Made by a program: the position numbers and the translations under genes
The notes under the pieces: generated by a model
What the model was told of the DNA's origin: nothing
The model's input: the letters and a program-made list of their open reading frames with translations, nothing else
Database searches by the model: none
In this document: positions 55,474 through 64,000 of the stretch, one piece after another
Numbering within the stretch: position 1 is the first letter of the stretch
How the letters are laid out: each line of letters starts with the position of its first letter
Assembly (NCBI GenBank): GCA_022496805.1
Contig: CM040102.1
Span: 4,293,501 to 4,357,500, forward strand
Direction: 5' to 3'
From: Pohlia nutans
Taxonomy: Eukaryota; Streptophyta; Bryopsida; Bryales; Mniaceae
DNA: 64,000 bases

Positions 55474-55667
55474 GATCGAGTACTGGAATTTCCAGATTCC
55501 ATAGGAGGGTGCCTGGCCATTTAGAAAATTATGTCAGGAGTTCTAACCGCATTGTTTCGAGTTGTGATGGAATTTGGATCAGTACTGCTTCATCAATAAA
55601 ATCCCTGGCTTGCCGGGTCATTAAGCATAAAGTTCATCACTGACTAAACGTTTGCATTCGATACATA

Positions 55668-57312
55668 CAGTGGCAACCACAAATAGTTGTACAATAGGAG
55701 TTTTTTTTTTTAAATACTTGCCAAATCTACATGAACTCTCATAAAATAACAAGAACACAATCACAAGCACGTATAGTTGCAACAAGCATAAAACACAAAG
55801 TTTTCAATGAAAATATGAATTAGAAAAACACACAATAATTCAAATGTGTAACAAGCCTGTACAGTTCTTTATGGTCAAATTGATTTTTATTGCATATCAA
55901 CTATAGAAAATAAGACTAAAAATTACTAAACACCTTTATAACTCAATGATTCAACTCATAAGCACTCACAAACACTACCACCGTGTGTGGCCACCTCTTG
56001 CATGGTAGACATCAAGAGCTCTTTGAGGCATAGAGCGTATTAACTTCCTAACAACATCAGGCTCTATACCGTACCAAATTTCTTGGATCTTCTCCCATAA
56101 GTCACTTTTACTAGTTGGTTTCCTTTTAGACCTTCTCAGACGACGATCTACTTCATTCCAAAGATGTTCTATTGGATTGAGATCAGGTGATTGTGGAGGG
56201 TGTCCAATAAGCTCAAATTTTTGAGCACGCAACCACTCTATAACATAATGTGTAGTATGCTTTGGGTCATTATCATGCTGGAAAATAACCTCATCCTCTT
56301 TTAAACCTTGCATCTGTATAGTACCCATAAGTTCCGTCTCTAAAATGTTGCGATATACATATTTATCCATCTTCCCTTCAATCAGGTGAAGCTTGCCAAC
56401 TCCTTCCCAAGTCATACAACCCCAAACCATTATGTTTCCTCCTCCATGTTTGACTGTAGATTGCACATGCTGATCTAAAAGACGATCTCCACTCTTTCTC
56501 CAACAATACTGACGTCCATCTGAGCCAAAAAGATTGAATTTAGACTCATCAGAAAAAATGACATGAGCCCAAAACTCCCAAACTGCATGCTTGCACTTCT
56601 TTGCCCACTGCAAATGACGTGCTCGATGTTTCTTTGTCAAAAGTGGCTTCTTGGTCTTCACGCATGCTCTCAACCCTTGCCTCCGAAGACTCCTTTTCAC
56701 CGTATTATCACTCAATTGGAAGCCCTCAGATCGTAACACTCTTCCTATAGCTGCCGCTGTGCTAGTATTTGGATCATTTAATCTCCTCACAATGCCACGG
56801 TCACCGCGTTCATCTAGAATTCTAGGTCTACCAGGTGAAGTTTTATCTGTTAGACTCTCTCTCTCACGGAACCTTCGCACTATGTCAGAAGAAGTGCTTC
56901 GAGGAATGCCCAAAACTGCAGAAATCTGGCCATATGAGTTGCCTCGCTCATACATCTCAAGAACTGCCCTACGTTGATTCTCAGACCTTCTAGGAGCCAT
57001 AGTGAATCACCAAAGGCCTCTCCAAATCATACAAAAAAAATCCAAAATAAAAAGCCTCACAAGTGCAATTTTAATGAGAAGATAGTGGTGTGTACAACTG
57101 ATGTGCATATTAAGTTGTACACATCCCTTCACGATTTTTGCATGAATAATTTCTACAAGTGGCAAAGTTTTGGGGAGTCAATGTTAATTAGGTGCCATGT
57201 GGTGTATCAATTAATGCTAACCCAAAAAATCTCCTGTAAACTCACTTACTAAGCTATAGTCAACACCTGTTGAAGTGATGGGCCACTGTGCGAAGACTTC
57301 TGGTCGCCACTG
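55668..57312 (-). mobile_element. Complete Tc1-like transposon, 1645 bp
   Basis: Ends CAGTGGCAACCAC and, reversed, CAGTGGCGACCAG, with TA at 55666-55667 and 57313-57314. The uninterrupted target is preserved in the U3 arm near 61,380-61,390 (GATACATAGGTTTTG on the minus strand), so insertion and duplication of TA are directly visible. One intact transposase gene is inside. It inserted after U2 and U3 were duplicated. Confidence 0.92.
55975..57000 (-). CDS. Tc1-family DD34E transposase, intact
   Basis: 341 residues from ATG at 57000 (MAPRRSENQRRAVLEMYERG), normal length for Tc1 transposases, intronless. Residues 1-110 form the bipartite paired-like HTH region that binds the terminal repeats, with SPGRPR at 55-60 between the two subdomains. 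The catalytic triad is visible: D151 (VIFSDESKFNLFG), D243 (FQHDNDPKHT) and E278 (SPDLNPIEHLWNE), with 34 residues between the last two. GGGNIMVWGC at 186-195 is the conserved core. The enzyme excises and inserts the element at TA. DD34E Tc1 elements are common in animals and fungi, whereas plant mariners are usually DD39D, so its origin is notable. No defects are seen; the element may be active or very young. Confidence 0.95.
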   Translation of the reverse strand: MAPRRSENQRRAVLEMYERGNSYGQISAVLGIPRSTSSDIVRRFRERESLTDKTSPGRPRILDERGDRGIVRRLNDPNTSTAAAIGRVLRSEGFQLSDNTVKRSLRRQGLRACVKTKKPLLTKKHRARHLQWAKKCKHAVWEFWAHVIFSDESKFNLFGSDGRQYCWRKSGDRLLDQHVQSTVKHGGGNIMVWGCMTWEGVGKLHLIEGKMDKYVYRNILETELMGTIQMQGLKEDEVIFQHDNDPKHTTHYVIEWLRAQKFELIGHPPQSPDLNPIEHLWNEVDRRLRRSKRKPTSKSDLWEKIQEIWYGIEPDVVRKLIRSMPQRALDVYHARGGHTRW

Positions 57313-57560
57313 TAGGTTTTGTTGATCATTCTATTGGGCTTCCACAAGTGTCTCTGAGCAGCCAAGCATGCTGCCTGATGTAATTTAACACTCAAGATTG
57401 TTCAGTACATTCTGCGATCATTCTAAAGGCTGACTCTGAAATCTTCAGATGTTTTGATGGTAGCATATTTGTTGATATGTGGTCACTTGATTTCCGGGCT
57501 AATTATGCCGATTAGTTTATGGAAACAGGGTTCGTATGTGTGTCTTTGTAAGGACTTTCA

Positions 57561-57798
57561 CCCGTAAAGGACCAAGGATCCATGGTTTTTAAATGGTAAA
57601 TTCAATCAATCGTAATTATTGGGAAAAACATAGTTCACATTCAAGTGACCGAATTTTATATCATCACAAGTAGTGAAGAACATCAATTGCATGTTTCAGT
57701 TAAAAATACAAATGTCCGAATCTAAATTGAAGGAAGGTCATGTAGGACCTACTTAGAATTGATAGATAAAAAATGAGGTTTCTTGGTCTATCAGGGGG
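57561..57798. mobile_element. TTAA-type MITE in the U2 right arm, 238 bp
   Basis: Left TTCA then CCCGTAAAGGACCAAGG; right CTATCAGGGGG then TTAA (57799-57802). It is the mirror copy of 60904-61141. The equivalent position of U1 (44091) has a decayed version. Confidence 0.65.
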
Positions 57799-58120
57799 TT
57801 AATAAATTTGCATACTCATATGAAGGCAGGCTTGATCACAAGTTCGTGTAAGTGGAAATTGGGAAAAATCTGAGCTATGTCTGCATTCTTACCTACGTCT
57901 AGATGCGCAGGCTTAATAGTCAGTGTCACAACAGGGAGCTATGACCAAGTTATGGACCCGGGTGCAGAAGAAGAGAAATCTTATGCCAGATTATCTTCTT
58001 GAAATTGATTTTCTGTGTTGAAATACTTATTCAGTACTTTCGTCTTGATTGTAGATGAAGAGGTTGCAAATGTATGAAAATTTGCTCAAATCCATGAAAT
58101 GATGGCAAAATGGTTGAAAT

Positions 58121-58576
58121 TTCATTCTCCGAAACATGTACTAAATCCGCTTTTGGTTGCTTTGGAGAGTCCTTTGGAGAGTTTTCATTTGGAGAGTAGC
58201 TAGAGACAAGAAAGTCATGATTTTCATTCAATGAACAATTCTGTAGTGTATTTTTTTCAATTTTCATTCACATGATCATCATTCTCATCAATTATCCCAA
58301 AATTTATACCAAAAAAGTGTTATTTATTATTTAGAAAAGTCCTTGGTGAGTCATTAAAACCACTGGTGATGATAGCTATTTTAATAGCTAATTGTTTACA
58401 ATATTGCTTTCATCTTGTACTATGTGTTTTATATACATGTTGGAAACATTGACATATCACTTTCCTCTCTAAGTAATTACAATTTGAATCAAACATCACA
58501 TTAAAAATGCCTTGAAAAAAGCACTGAACAAGCAGTGATCACAACTTAGGTGGTACGTGTTTCAGAGAATGGACCC
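58121..58576. mobile_element. GGGTCCATTCGCC-type element, copy 2
   Basis: Inverted relative of 32138-32595 with ends TTCATTCTCCGAAACATGTA and GTACGTGTTTCAGAGAATGG. It lies at the junction between the U2 arm and the spacer of the large inverted repeat. Confidence 0.6.
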
Positions 58577-58790
58577 TGGAGTATAAGTGGACTTTGGGGT
58601 GACGGCTCAGGCTTTGCAAGAGAAAATGTGGGGAATCTAAGAGGTGTCTAAAATGAACATCACTAATGATATTTCAAAAGGCAAACTTTAGCACTTTGCA
58701 AGAGTCAACATGGAGAAACCGAAAGGTGTCCTAAAGAGTACTAATGATATTCCACAAGGATTTGGAAAGGTGAAGATAAGAAGTCTTTGA
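58577..58790 (+). repeat. GGTGACGG repeat, copy 3
   Basis: GGGGTGACGGCTCAGGC onward, including GGATTTGGAAAGGTGAAG. It mirrors 59930-60140 across the TTAA element between them. Confidence 0.55.
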
Positions 58791-58798
58791 CCTCAACC

Positions 58799-59928
58799 CC
58801 AAATTGCTCAAAAGACCATTTTCTAGTTGTTGGGTTGCTCGGAACAAAAGGTGAACCATCGGATGACTGGTGACAAGCTAATTTGAGCCGAAGATGCCTC
58901 GTGTTGAGCGCTTTTTAAAGTGCTTTGGAGAGTCTTTAGAGACACTCAAGAAAATCATGATTTTTATTCAAAGAGAAATTTTTTAAATTAATGATTTTAT
59001 TTTTCATTTACATAACATCATTCACTACATAAATCCCAATTTTTGTGTTGTTTCGGTCGTGTTGATTGGTTGACTTTTCTCTTGATTTAGATAACAATCT
59101 ATTGATTTGAACAAAATCGAGACAAAATCAACAAAGTGAACTAGATAAACGCGACCAAAACAACAGGAAAATTTGAATTTCCTAGCAGTGATTCTCGTTT
59201 GGTTATCCCAAAATTTATTCCGAAATTGTAATTTTTCATTTAGAAAAACCCTTAGTGAGTCATTAAATCCATTCATAGCATTGAAGATCTATTTTAGTGC
59301 TTCTAATAGCCAAATTTTTACAATATTTCTTTCACCATGTACTATGTGTTTTATATACATATTGCAAACATTAACATATCACTATCTTTTCCGAGTAATA
59401 ATCATTGAAATCAAACATCACATTGAAAGTGCTTCAAAAAAAGCATTGAGAAAGTACTATTGCACTACTTAGTCAGTTTGTATTAGCTTGAATGGACCTT
59501 GGTTTCTGTTGTACGTTGCAATTTGTGGCACTATTTATAGTTTTACTCAAACAAAGGGACATCACATTATTCAAGAGAATTGAAGATTAGATCGTGACAA
59601 CACAATCGAATGTGGAATCATTCTATCATTTGCGAGTGTTGACAAGAACTCATGTAAGATTTCTTGTATGCTTGGCAAAATAAGTTCTGAATTCCTTATA
59701 AACTGAAAGCTACCCTAGGAGTTCAGCCTTCACAATGTTAAAGAGATCGATTTTGAAAATTTCTCCCGGGTAGAGTTCCACTCGGATTGACATAATTCAA
59801 ATTGAGTTGGAAATCTAGATGTAGTATTTTAAAATATTTTTTATTTTTCCAAAAACATATTGTTCTATTTTTTACAGTTCGTTAGAATTACACAGCGACA
59901 AAAAAATGGTCTTTTTAGGGTTTGGAGG
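58799..59928. mobile_element. TTAA-type element with a nested TIR element
   Basis: Left end CCCCAAATTGCTCAAAAGACC after TCAA is close to 46104. The right end GGTCTTTTTAGGG...GGAGG precedes a TTAAG at about 59,930. About 58,900-59,512 inside is a longer, diverged copy of the GGGTCCATT element. Boundaries are approximate. Confidence 0.45.
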
Positions 59929-59929
59929 T

Positions 59930-60140
59930 TAAGATCAAAGACTTCTTACCGTCACCTTTCCAAATCCTTGCGGGATATCATAAGTCCCCTTTAAGACACC
60001 TCTTGGATTCTCCACCTTGCCTCTTGCAACTTGGTGCTTTTGCCTTTTGGGATATCATTAGTGATGTTGAATCTAGACAACTCATGGATTCTCCACATTT
60101 CCTCTTGCTAAGCCCTTTCAACCCAAAGTCCACTTAAAAT
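59930..60140 (-). repeat. GGTGACGG repeat, copy 4 (inverted)
   Basis: Reads on the minus strand as GGATTTGGAAAGGTGACGG-like sequence with units AGAGGTGTCTTAAAG and ACATCACTAATGATATCCC. It pairs with 58577-58790. Confidence 0.55.
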
Positions 60141-60476
60141 TAAGCAACCAAAAATTCTCTACAAATCACTAGACTTATTTAAAGTATTACATTTCAACCC
60201 ATCACAACAAATTTCATTCATTACTATCTTATTCATAATTAAATTACAAAATATTTTAGAATTTTACATTTCAAATTTTATAGAAAAATATAGGTGATAG
60301 CAATTGCAAATCTAACCATCTTGATAGAATCTAAAATTCGTAATTAATGAACAACTTTTATTCATACATCAAGCTCAAAATATCCCGAGCTCTTAAATGC
60401 ATTTCATAATACATCCGTCTACAAAAGTGCCCCATCTAGATTGCCTAATCTCCAGACAGAGGTGAGGACGTTTACA
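60141..60476. mobile_element. TTAA-family element (right part) abutting U3
   Basis: Ends GAGGACGTTTACAGG then TTAA (60477-60480). About 330 bp matches 44704-45020 inverted. Its left part is missing or merged with the preceding repeat. Confidence 0.55.
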
Positions 60477-60903
60477 GGTTAAGTGAAACACCATTCATAC
60501 ATATATACAAGTAATCTTCACCATGACAAAGGGAATTGCAACAAGAGGACCCGACAAAAAAACTCATTTCTTTATGACCAAATTTCAACCATTTTGCCAA
60601 CATTTCATGGATTTGAGCAAATTTTCATACATTTGCAACCTCTTCATCTACAATCAAGACGAAAGTACTGAATAAGTATTTCAACACAGAAAATCAATTT
60701 CAAGAAGATAATCTGGCATAAGATTTCTCTTCTTCTGCACCCGGGTCCATAACTTGGTCATAGCTCCCTGTTGTGACACTGACTATTAAGCCTGCGCATC
60801 TAGACGTAGGTAAGAATGCAGACATAGCTCAGATTTTTCCCAATTTCCACTTACACGAACTTGTGATCAAGCCTGCCTTCATATGAGTATGCAAATTTAT
60901 TAA

Positions 60904-61141
60904 CCCCCTGATAGACCAAGAAACCTCATTTTTTATCTATCAATTCTAAGTAGGTCCTACATGACCTTCCTTCAATTTAGATTCGGACATTTGTATTTTT
61001 AACTGAAACATGCAATTGATGTTCTTCACTACTTGTGATGATATAAAATTCGGTCACTTGAATGTGAACTATGTTTTTCCCAATAATTACGATTGATTGA
61101 ATTTACCATTTAAAAACCATGGATCCTTGGTCCTTTACGGG
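60904..61141. mobile_element. TTAA-type MITE in the U3 left arm, 238 bp
   Basis: TTAA at 60900-60903, left end CCCCCTGATAGACCAAG, right end CTTGGTCCTTTACGGG then TGAA. The mirror copy is at 57561-57798. Confidence 0.7.
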
Positions 61142-61669
61142 TGAAAGTCCTTACAAAGACACACATACGAACCCTGTTTCCATAAACTAATCGGCATAAT
61201 TAGCCCGGAAATCAAGTGACCACATATCAACAAATATGCTACCATCAAAACATCTGAAGATTTCACAGCCAGCCTTTAGAATGATCACAGAATGTACTGA
61301 ACAATCTTGAGTGTTAAATTACATCAGGCAGCATGCTTGGCTGCTCAGAGACACTTGTGGAAGCCCAATAGAATGATCAACAAAACCTATGTATCGAATG
61401 CAAACGTTTAGTCAATGATGACCTTTATGCATAAAGACCCGGCAAGCCAGGGATTTTATTGATGAAGCAGTACTGATCCAAATTCCATCACAACTCTGCT
61501 GTGGAGCAGATGAGCCTTAGAACCACATAATTCTTCCTAGAACAAAATTATGTCATCGATAATTCTCACCTAATTGTCGCAACAATCATGCAATTAGAAC
61601 TCCTGACATAATTTCTAATAAAATGGCCAGGCACCCTCCTATGGAATCTGGAAATTCCAGTACTCGATC

Positions 61670-62102
61670 TCACATGCGGGCGACCTGCACGGAGAGCGCA
61701 ATCCCATGCTCCCGGTCTGCAAGGACAAGCGTGATGCGTTCGGAATTAGCGGGCCACTCCATTACTCCGCCTTCTCCGACATGATTCATTGCGTTCGAGG
61801 AGCGCTCGCCTGCAGGTCCACGGATCTCTGCATCCAAATGTGGCATCCAGGTGGCAGTAAACTGCTTTGCTATGTTTCCAACCGGCCCTTTGCGCAGCTC
61901 CAAGCAGAAATGACGACCTTCGATGACTTCGATGCTCTTGAAGTGCAGGGCTGGGCGCCCTTCCTCGGCCCCCACGGCGTCCTCCACGCAGTTGGGGTCC
62001 ATGTGCTTCCGGATCCAGGCAGATCATCTGCTTGGCCGCCAATTGCCACATGTCATGTCGAGCTGGTTGCACCGCTCGGGTACTTTCCTCGGATCGCTCC
62101 AT
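61670..62102 (-). pseudogene. Palindrome gene copy E, frameshifted
   Basis: ATG at 62102 starts MERSEESTRAVQPARHDMWQ, nearly identical to copy D. After KQMIC an 8-base deletion (GTCTTGGC present in D, absent here) shifts the frame. The correct frame reappears from MDPNCVEDAVGAEEGRPALH to the stop at 61670, ending ALSVQVARM. If the lesion is real the product is lost; an internal ATG could only give a 110-residue piece lacking the N-terminal helix. The TATA box at 63069-63074 and the CACC/GTAAGT donor are intact. Confidence 0.75.
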
Positions 62103-63068
62103 GGATCCGACAACTTCAAGTGAACTTCACTCCCGCCCGCGGCTGCTTGCAGCAAGGAAACCAATTCAAACCAATTCAGATTGTCAGTATAAATTATAGC
62201 GAACGAGCGGTAGAATCCCAACAGGAAACGTAGTACCCAAGTTAATCTTAGACTAATTAAGAGGAGCCGCTTGAAACGAATTCGTTTTTTTTTTTCGCAC
62301 ACCAGCTAGTTATTCCACTTTTCAGCCCCAAGCGCAACCAGACGATGTAAGGCTTAGCTCTCCTTTCGGACAATCCGATACACAAGTGTTGCTAAGTCTC
62401 ACTGCTTTTAACTCCAACGAACTGCGTAACTATGCAACAACGAGAAGCACCAGTACTGAATCGTTTTCCAGCACTACCTTCCGGTGGCATGGGACCTCAC
62501 TTTCTAACCGAAAACATTGACACGACAATGAATCACAAAAGACCGGTGCAGGATATGACGCAGGAGGCGAGCTTTTCGGTGAACCTTGAATTGTCCAACT
62601 GTCACGGTCTTTGGACACAGCATCACATGAAACCAAGGTTCCTTTCTCTCGTGCACTGTACGTGCCTGGCGACGGGTCGCGAAAGACCTCGACTGGGAAT
62701 TAGAGAGGGAAATGAAGACCAGTGCGAGCCCCAGGCTTCGAAATTTAAAAGGGAGCTAGTAGAGCACCCGGCTTTTTAAATTGAAAGTCCGTCGATCGCG
62801 AGTACAGACAGTGCAAAACTAAAATAAAACCACTGACATTGCATTCAAAGCAACTAAGGCTACGGTGAACCAGCCACCGGAACAGGGCACAAAAAGCAAG
62901 ACTTACGGTGTTGACCCAAATCTCTGCAAACGGAACTGCTGGAGGCGTTACGATGTACCTGGCCGGGGGTTGGAGCTCCTCAAGTGAACCTGCGATGCGA
63001 GAGAGCCGTGCCGAAGCTTGAGCTGCCGCACAGACAATATGAAGAAATGCTGCAAGTTTGCACTGGGC

Positions 63069-63074
63069 TTTATA
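63069..63074 (-). promoter_or_regulatory. TATA box of gene copy E
   Basis: TATAAA on the minus strand in GACTATAAAGCCC, conserved with the B and D arms. Confidence 0.6.
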
Positions 63075-63757
63075 GTCTGGCCGTCTGCCAGGACCAGAGT
63101 GCCAGCTGTTGTCCACATCTTACCAGATTGCTTATCAGAACTGAAAAGGACGTGAAAAGCTAATCGATCCCTTTTATTTACCACCCAAAAGATATGCTAG
63201 TGTGAACTGTACATGTAGAGACCTATTACTTTCCGGTCTATTTAGCCACCCAAAAGATATACTATCTTAAGTCGTGGTCAGTTTCGACATTAATTAATTA
63301 CTTTTTGTCCAAAAGTACCACATGTCATCTTGTGATTGGTTTAGGGTGACATGGACCTCTCAAAATATAATGTGGAAATTAGATTTCGGGAAAATAATGT
63401 CGGAATCTGACCTCACATACGGTAGTGTCTGTTCATCCGTCCCACCCTTAGTAGATCATGACAACTGGATCGAGTGGATCATGATAATCTGTGACAATAT
63501 TTACACAGCTGGAGGGACATTACAAAGTGAATGGTAGAGTAGATGGCACCTGAAGAAGAAAAACTCCCGTCTTTTTGCAAGACCGGCGTGAATAGTGTCT
63601 GTTCGTCCAAGGCACCCTTCAGTAGACCAACCCTTGAGTCGACCATGACAACTGGATCAAAGCTGGAATCATTCGTTCATTCATTCACCCGCGGGTGTTG
63701 ACAAGAACTCTTGAAGGGTTGTCGTGACGGCGCATGCCAGAGCGAGTCCCCAATCCC

Positions 63758-63979
63758 CTATAAACCTAGAAGCCGGGTGCTCCAGGTCTTCATTTCGCTT
63801 TCTCCCCGACTGTGGAGCTCTTCCGCATCGCCAGCGAGAGAAAGGTACCGACGTTTCTTTTGCTGCTGTCTGTGGTACGTGACAATTAGTCGGCCAGTTC
63901 CAGGTTCACCATGAAGCTCACCTCCTGCATCATATCCTTGCACCGTATTTATTTTCTTCGACGGCCTTTTATGATTCAT
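63758..63979 (-). CDS. Inward-facing ORF, U3 copy (uncertain)
   Basis: 73 codons starting MNHKRPSKKINTVQGYDAGG, then LHGEPGTGRLIVTYH, homologous to 41694-41909. It is one of two fully open copies. It is antisense to the presumed leader of the gene expected past the window end, so coding status is doubtful. Confidence 0.3.
   Translation of the reverse strand: MNHKRPSKKINTVQGYDAGGELHGEPGTGRLIVTYHRQQQKKRRYLSLAGDAEELHSRGESEMKTWSTRLLGL
63759..63764 (+). promoter_or_regulatory. TATA box of the next divergent gene (beyond the window)
   Basis: TATAAA in CAATCCCCTATAAACC, pointing right. It lies in the position where the A and C arms have decayed forms (CATAAAAC and TGTAAA on the minus strand). With the TATA box at 63069 it frames a bidirectional promoter region of about 0.7 kb. 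Confidence 0.5.
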
Positions 63980-64000
63980 TATTGTGATGTATTTGCTTTG

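Larger units (their letters stand above)
51130..58125. repeat. Unit U2: palindrome with gene copies C and D and a Tc1 insertion
   Basis: Same architecture as U1, centred at about 53.85 kb. The left arm starts near CCATAAGTTGGTAAATTC (51.15 kb) and carries a 134 bp MITE. The right arm runs to 58.12 kb but is lengthened by the 1645 bp Tc1 element. The right arm from about 55.5 kb to 58.12 kb is also a near-identical inverted copy of 60.58-61.67 kb in U3. Confidence 0.7.
60480..64000. repeat. Unit U3: inverted palindrome unit, truncated by window end
   Basis: Its left arm (60.48 to about 63.35 kb) is a mirror image of the U2 right arm without the Tc1 insertion. It includes TTATGCCAGATTATCTTC-type edges, a TTAA MITE and gene copy E. 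The unit centre (GACATGTGGTACTTTTGGAC reversed) is at about 63.3-63.6 kb. The second arm begins at about 63.6 kb and continues beyond the window, where an A/C-type gene is expected on the plus strand. Confidence 0.7.

Overview
This is a eukaryotic nuclear window, most likely from a land plant. It is AT-rich intergenic DNA with GC-richer exons, GT-AG introns and no prokaryotic gene layout. The recognisable host genes are plant-like: a secreted nepenthesin-type (A1B) aspartic protease resembling ASPG1, fragments of the mitochondrial protease ATP23, and a LEA-type first exon. A bryophyte or other non-seed plant is my guess from the mix of genes and the dominance of small DNA transposons, but the sequence does not prove it. 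I saw no rRNA, tRNA or CRISPR array.

Layout. 1-5 kb is non-coding DNA built from nested inverted-repeat elements, including a 0.98 kb hairpin. 7.1-12.3 kb holds a pogo-type DDE transposase gene on the minus strand. Between its two exons lies a 2 kb segment with two plus-strand ATP23 exons, flanked by a duplicated piece of the transposase. 13.5-14.9 kb has three short exon-like ORFs. 15-23.4 kb is a thicket of miniature transposons, several nested with visible target-site duplications and matching empty sites. 24.7-31.1 kb is the aspartic protease gene: three exons joining in phase to about 508 aa, with both introns packed with CACTA-type and TA-flanked miniature elements. 31-37 kb is again miniature elements.

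37-64 kb is the most unusual part. A unit of about 5 kb is repeated: U0 at 37.3-38.4 kb (a gene-less remnant), U1 at 39.8-44.7 kb, U2 at 51.1-58.1 kb and U3 from 60.5 kb past the end. Each full unit is itself an imperfect palindrome with two divergent copies of a small gene on either side of a shared promoter region. Five copies are visible: A, C and D are open, B and E are frameshifted. The protein is unrecognised by name; its pattern suggests a cystatin-like fold (inference). U2 and U3 face each other, making a larger inverted repeat. The U2 arm carries a complete 1645 bp Tc1-like DD34E transposon with an intact transposase, and the U3 arm preserves the exact empty site.

A second theme is a set of TTAA-flanked elements with ends like CCCCTAAAGG or CCCTTTAGTG, at a dozen or more sites. 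Their TTAA duplications and CCC-starting ends are the signature of piggyBac-type transposition, though no piggyBac transposase is seen here. Boundaries of degenerate repeats are estimates made by eye.
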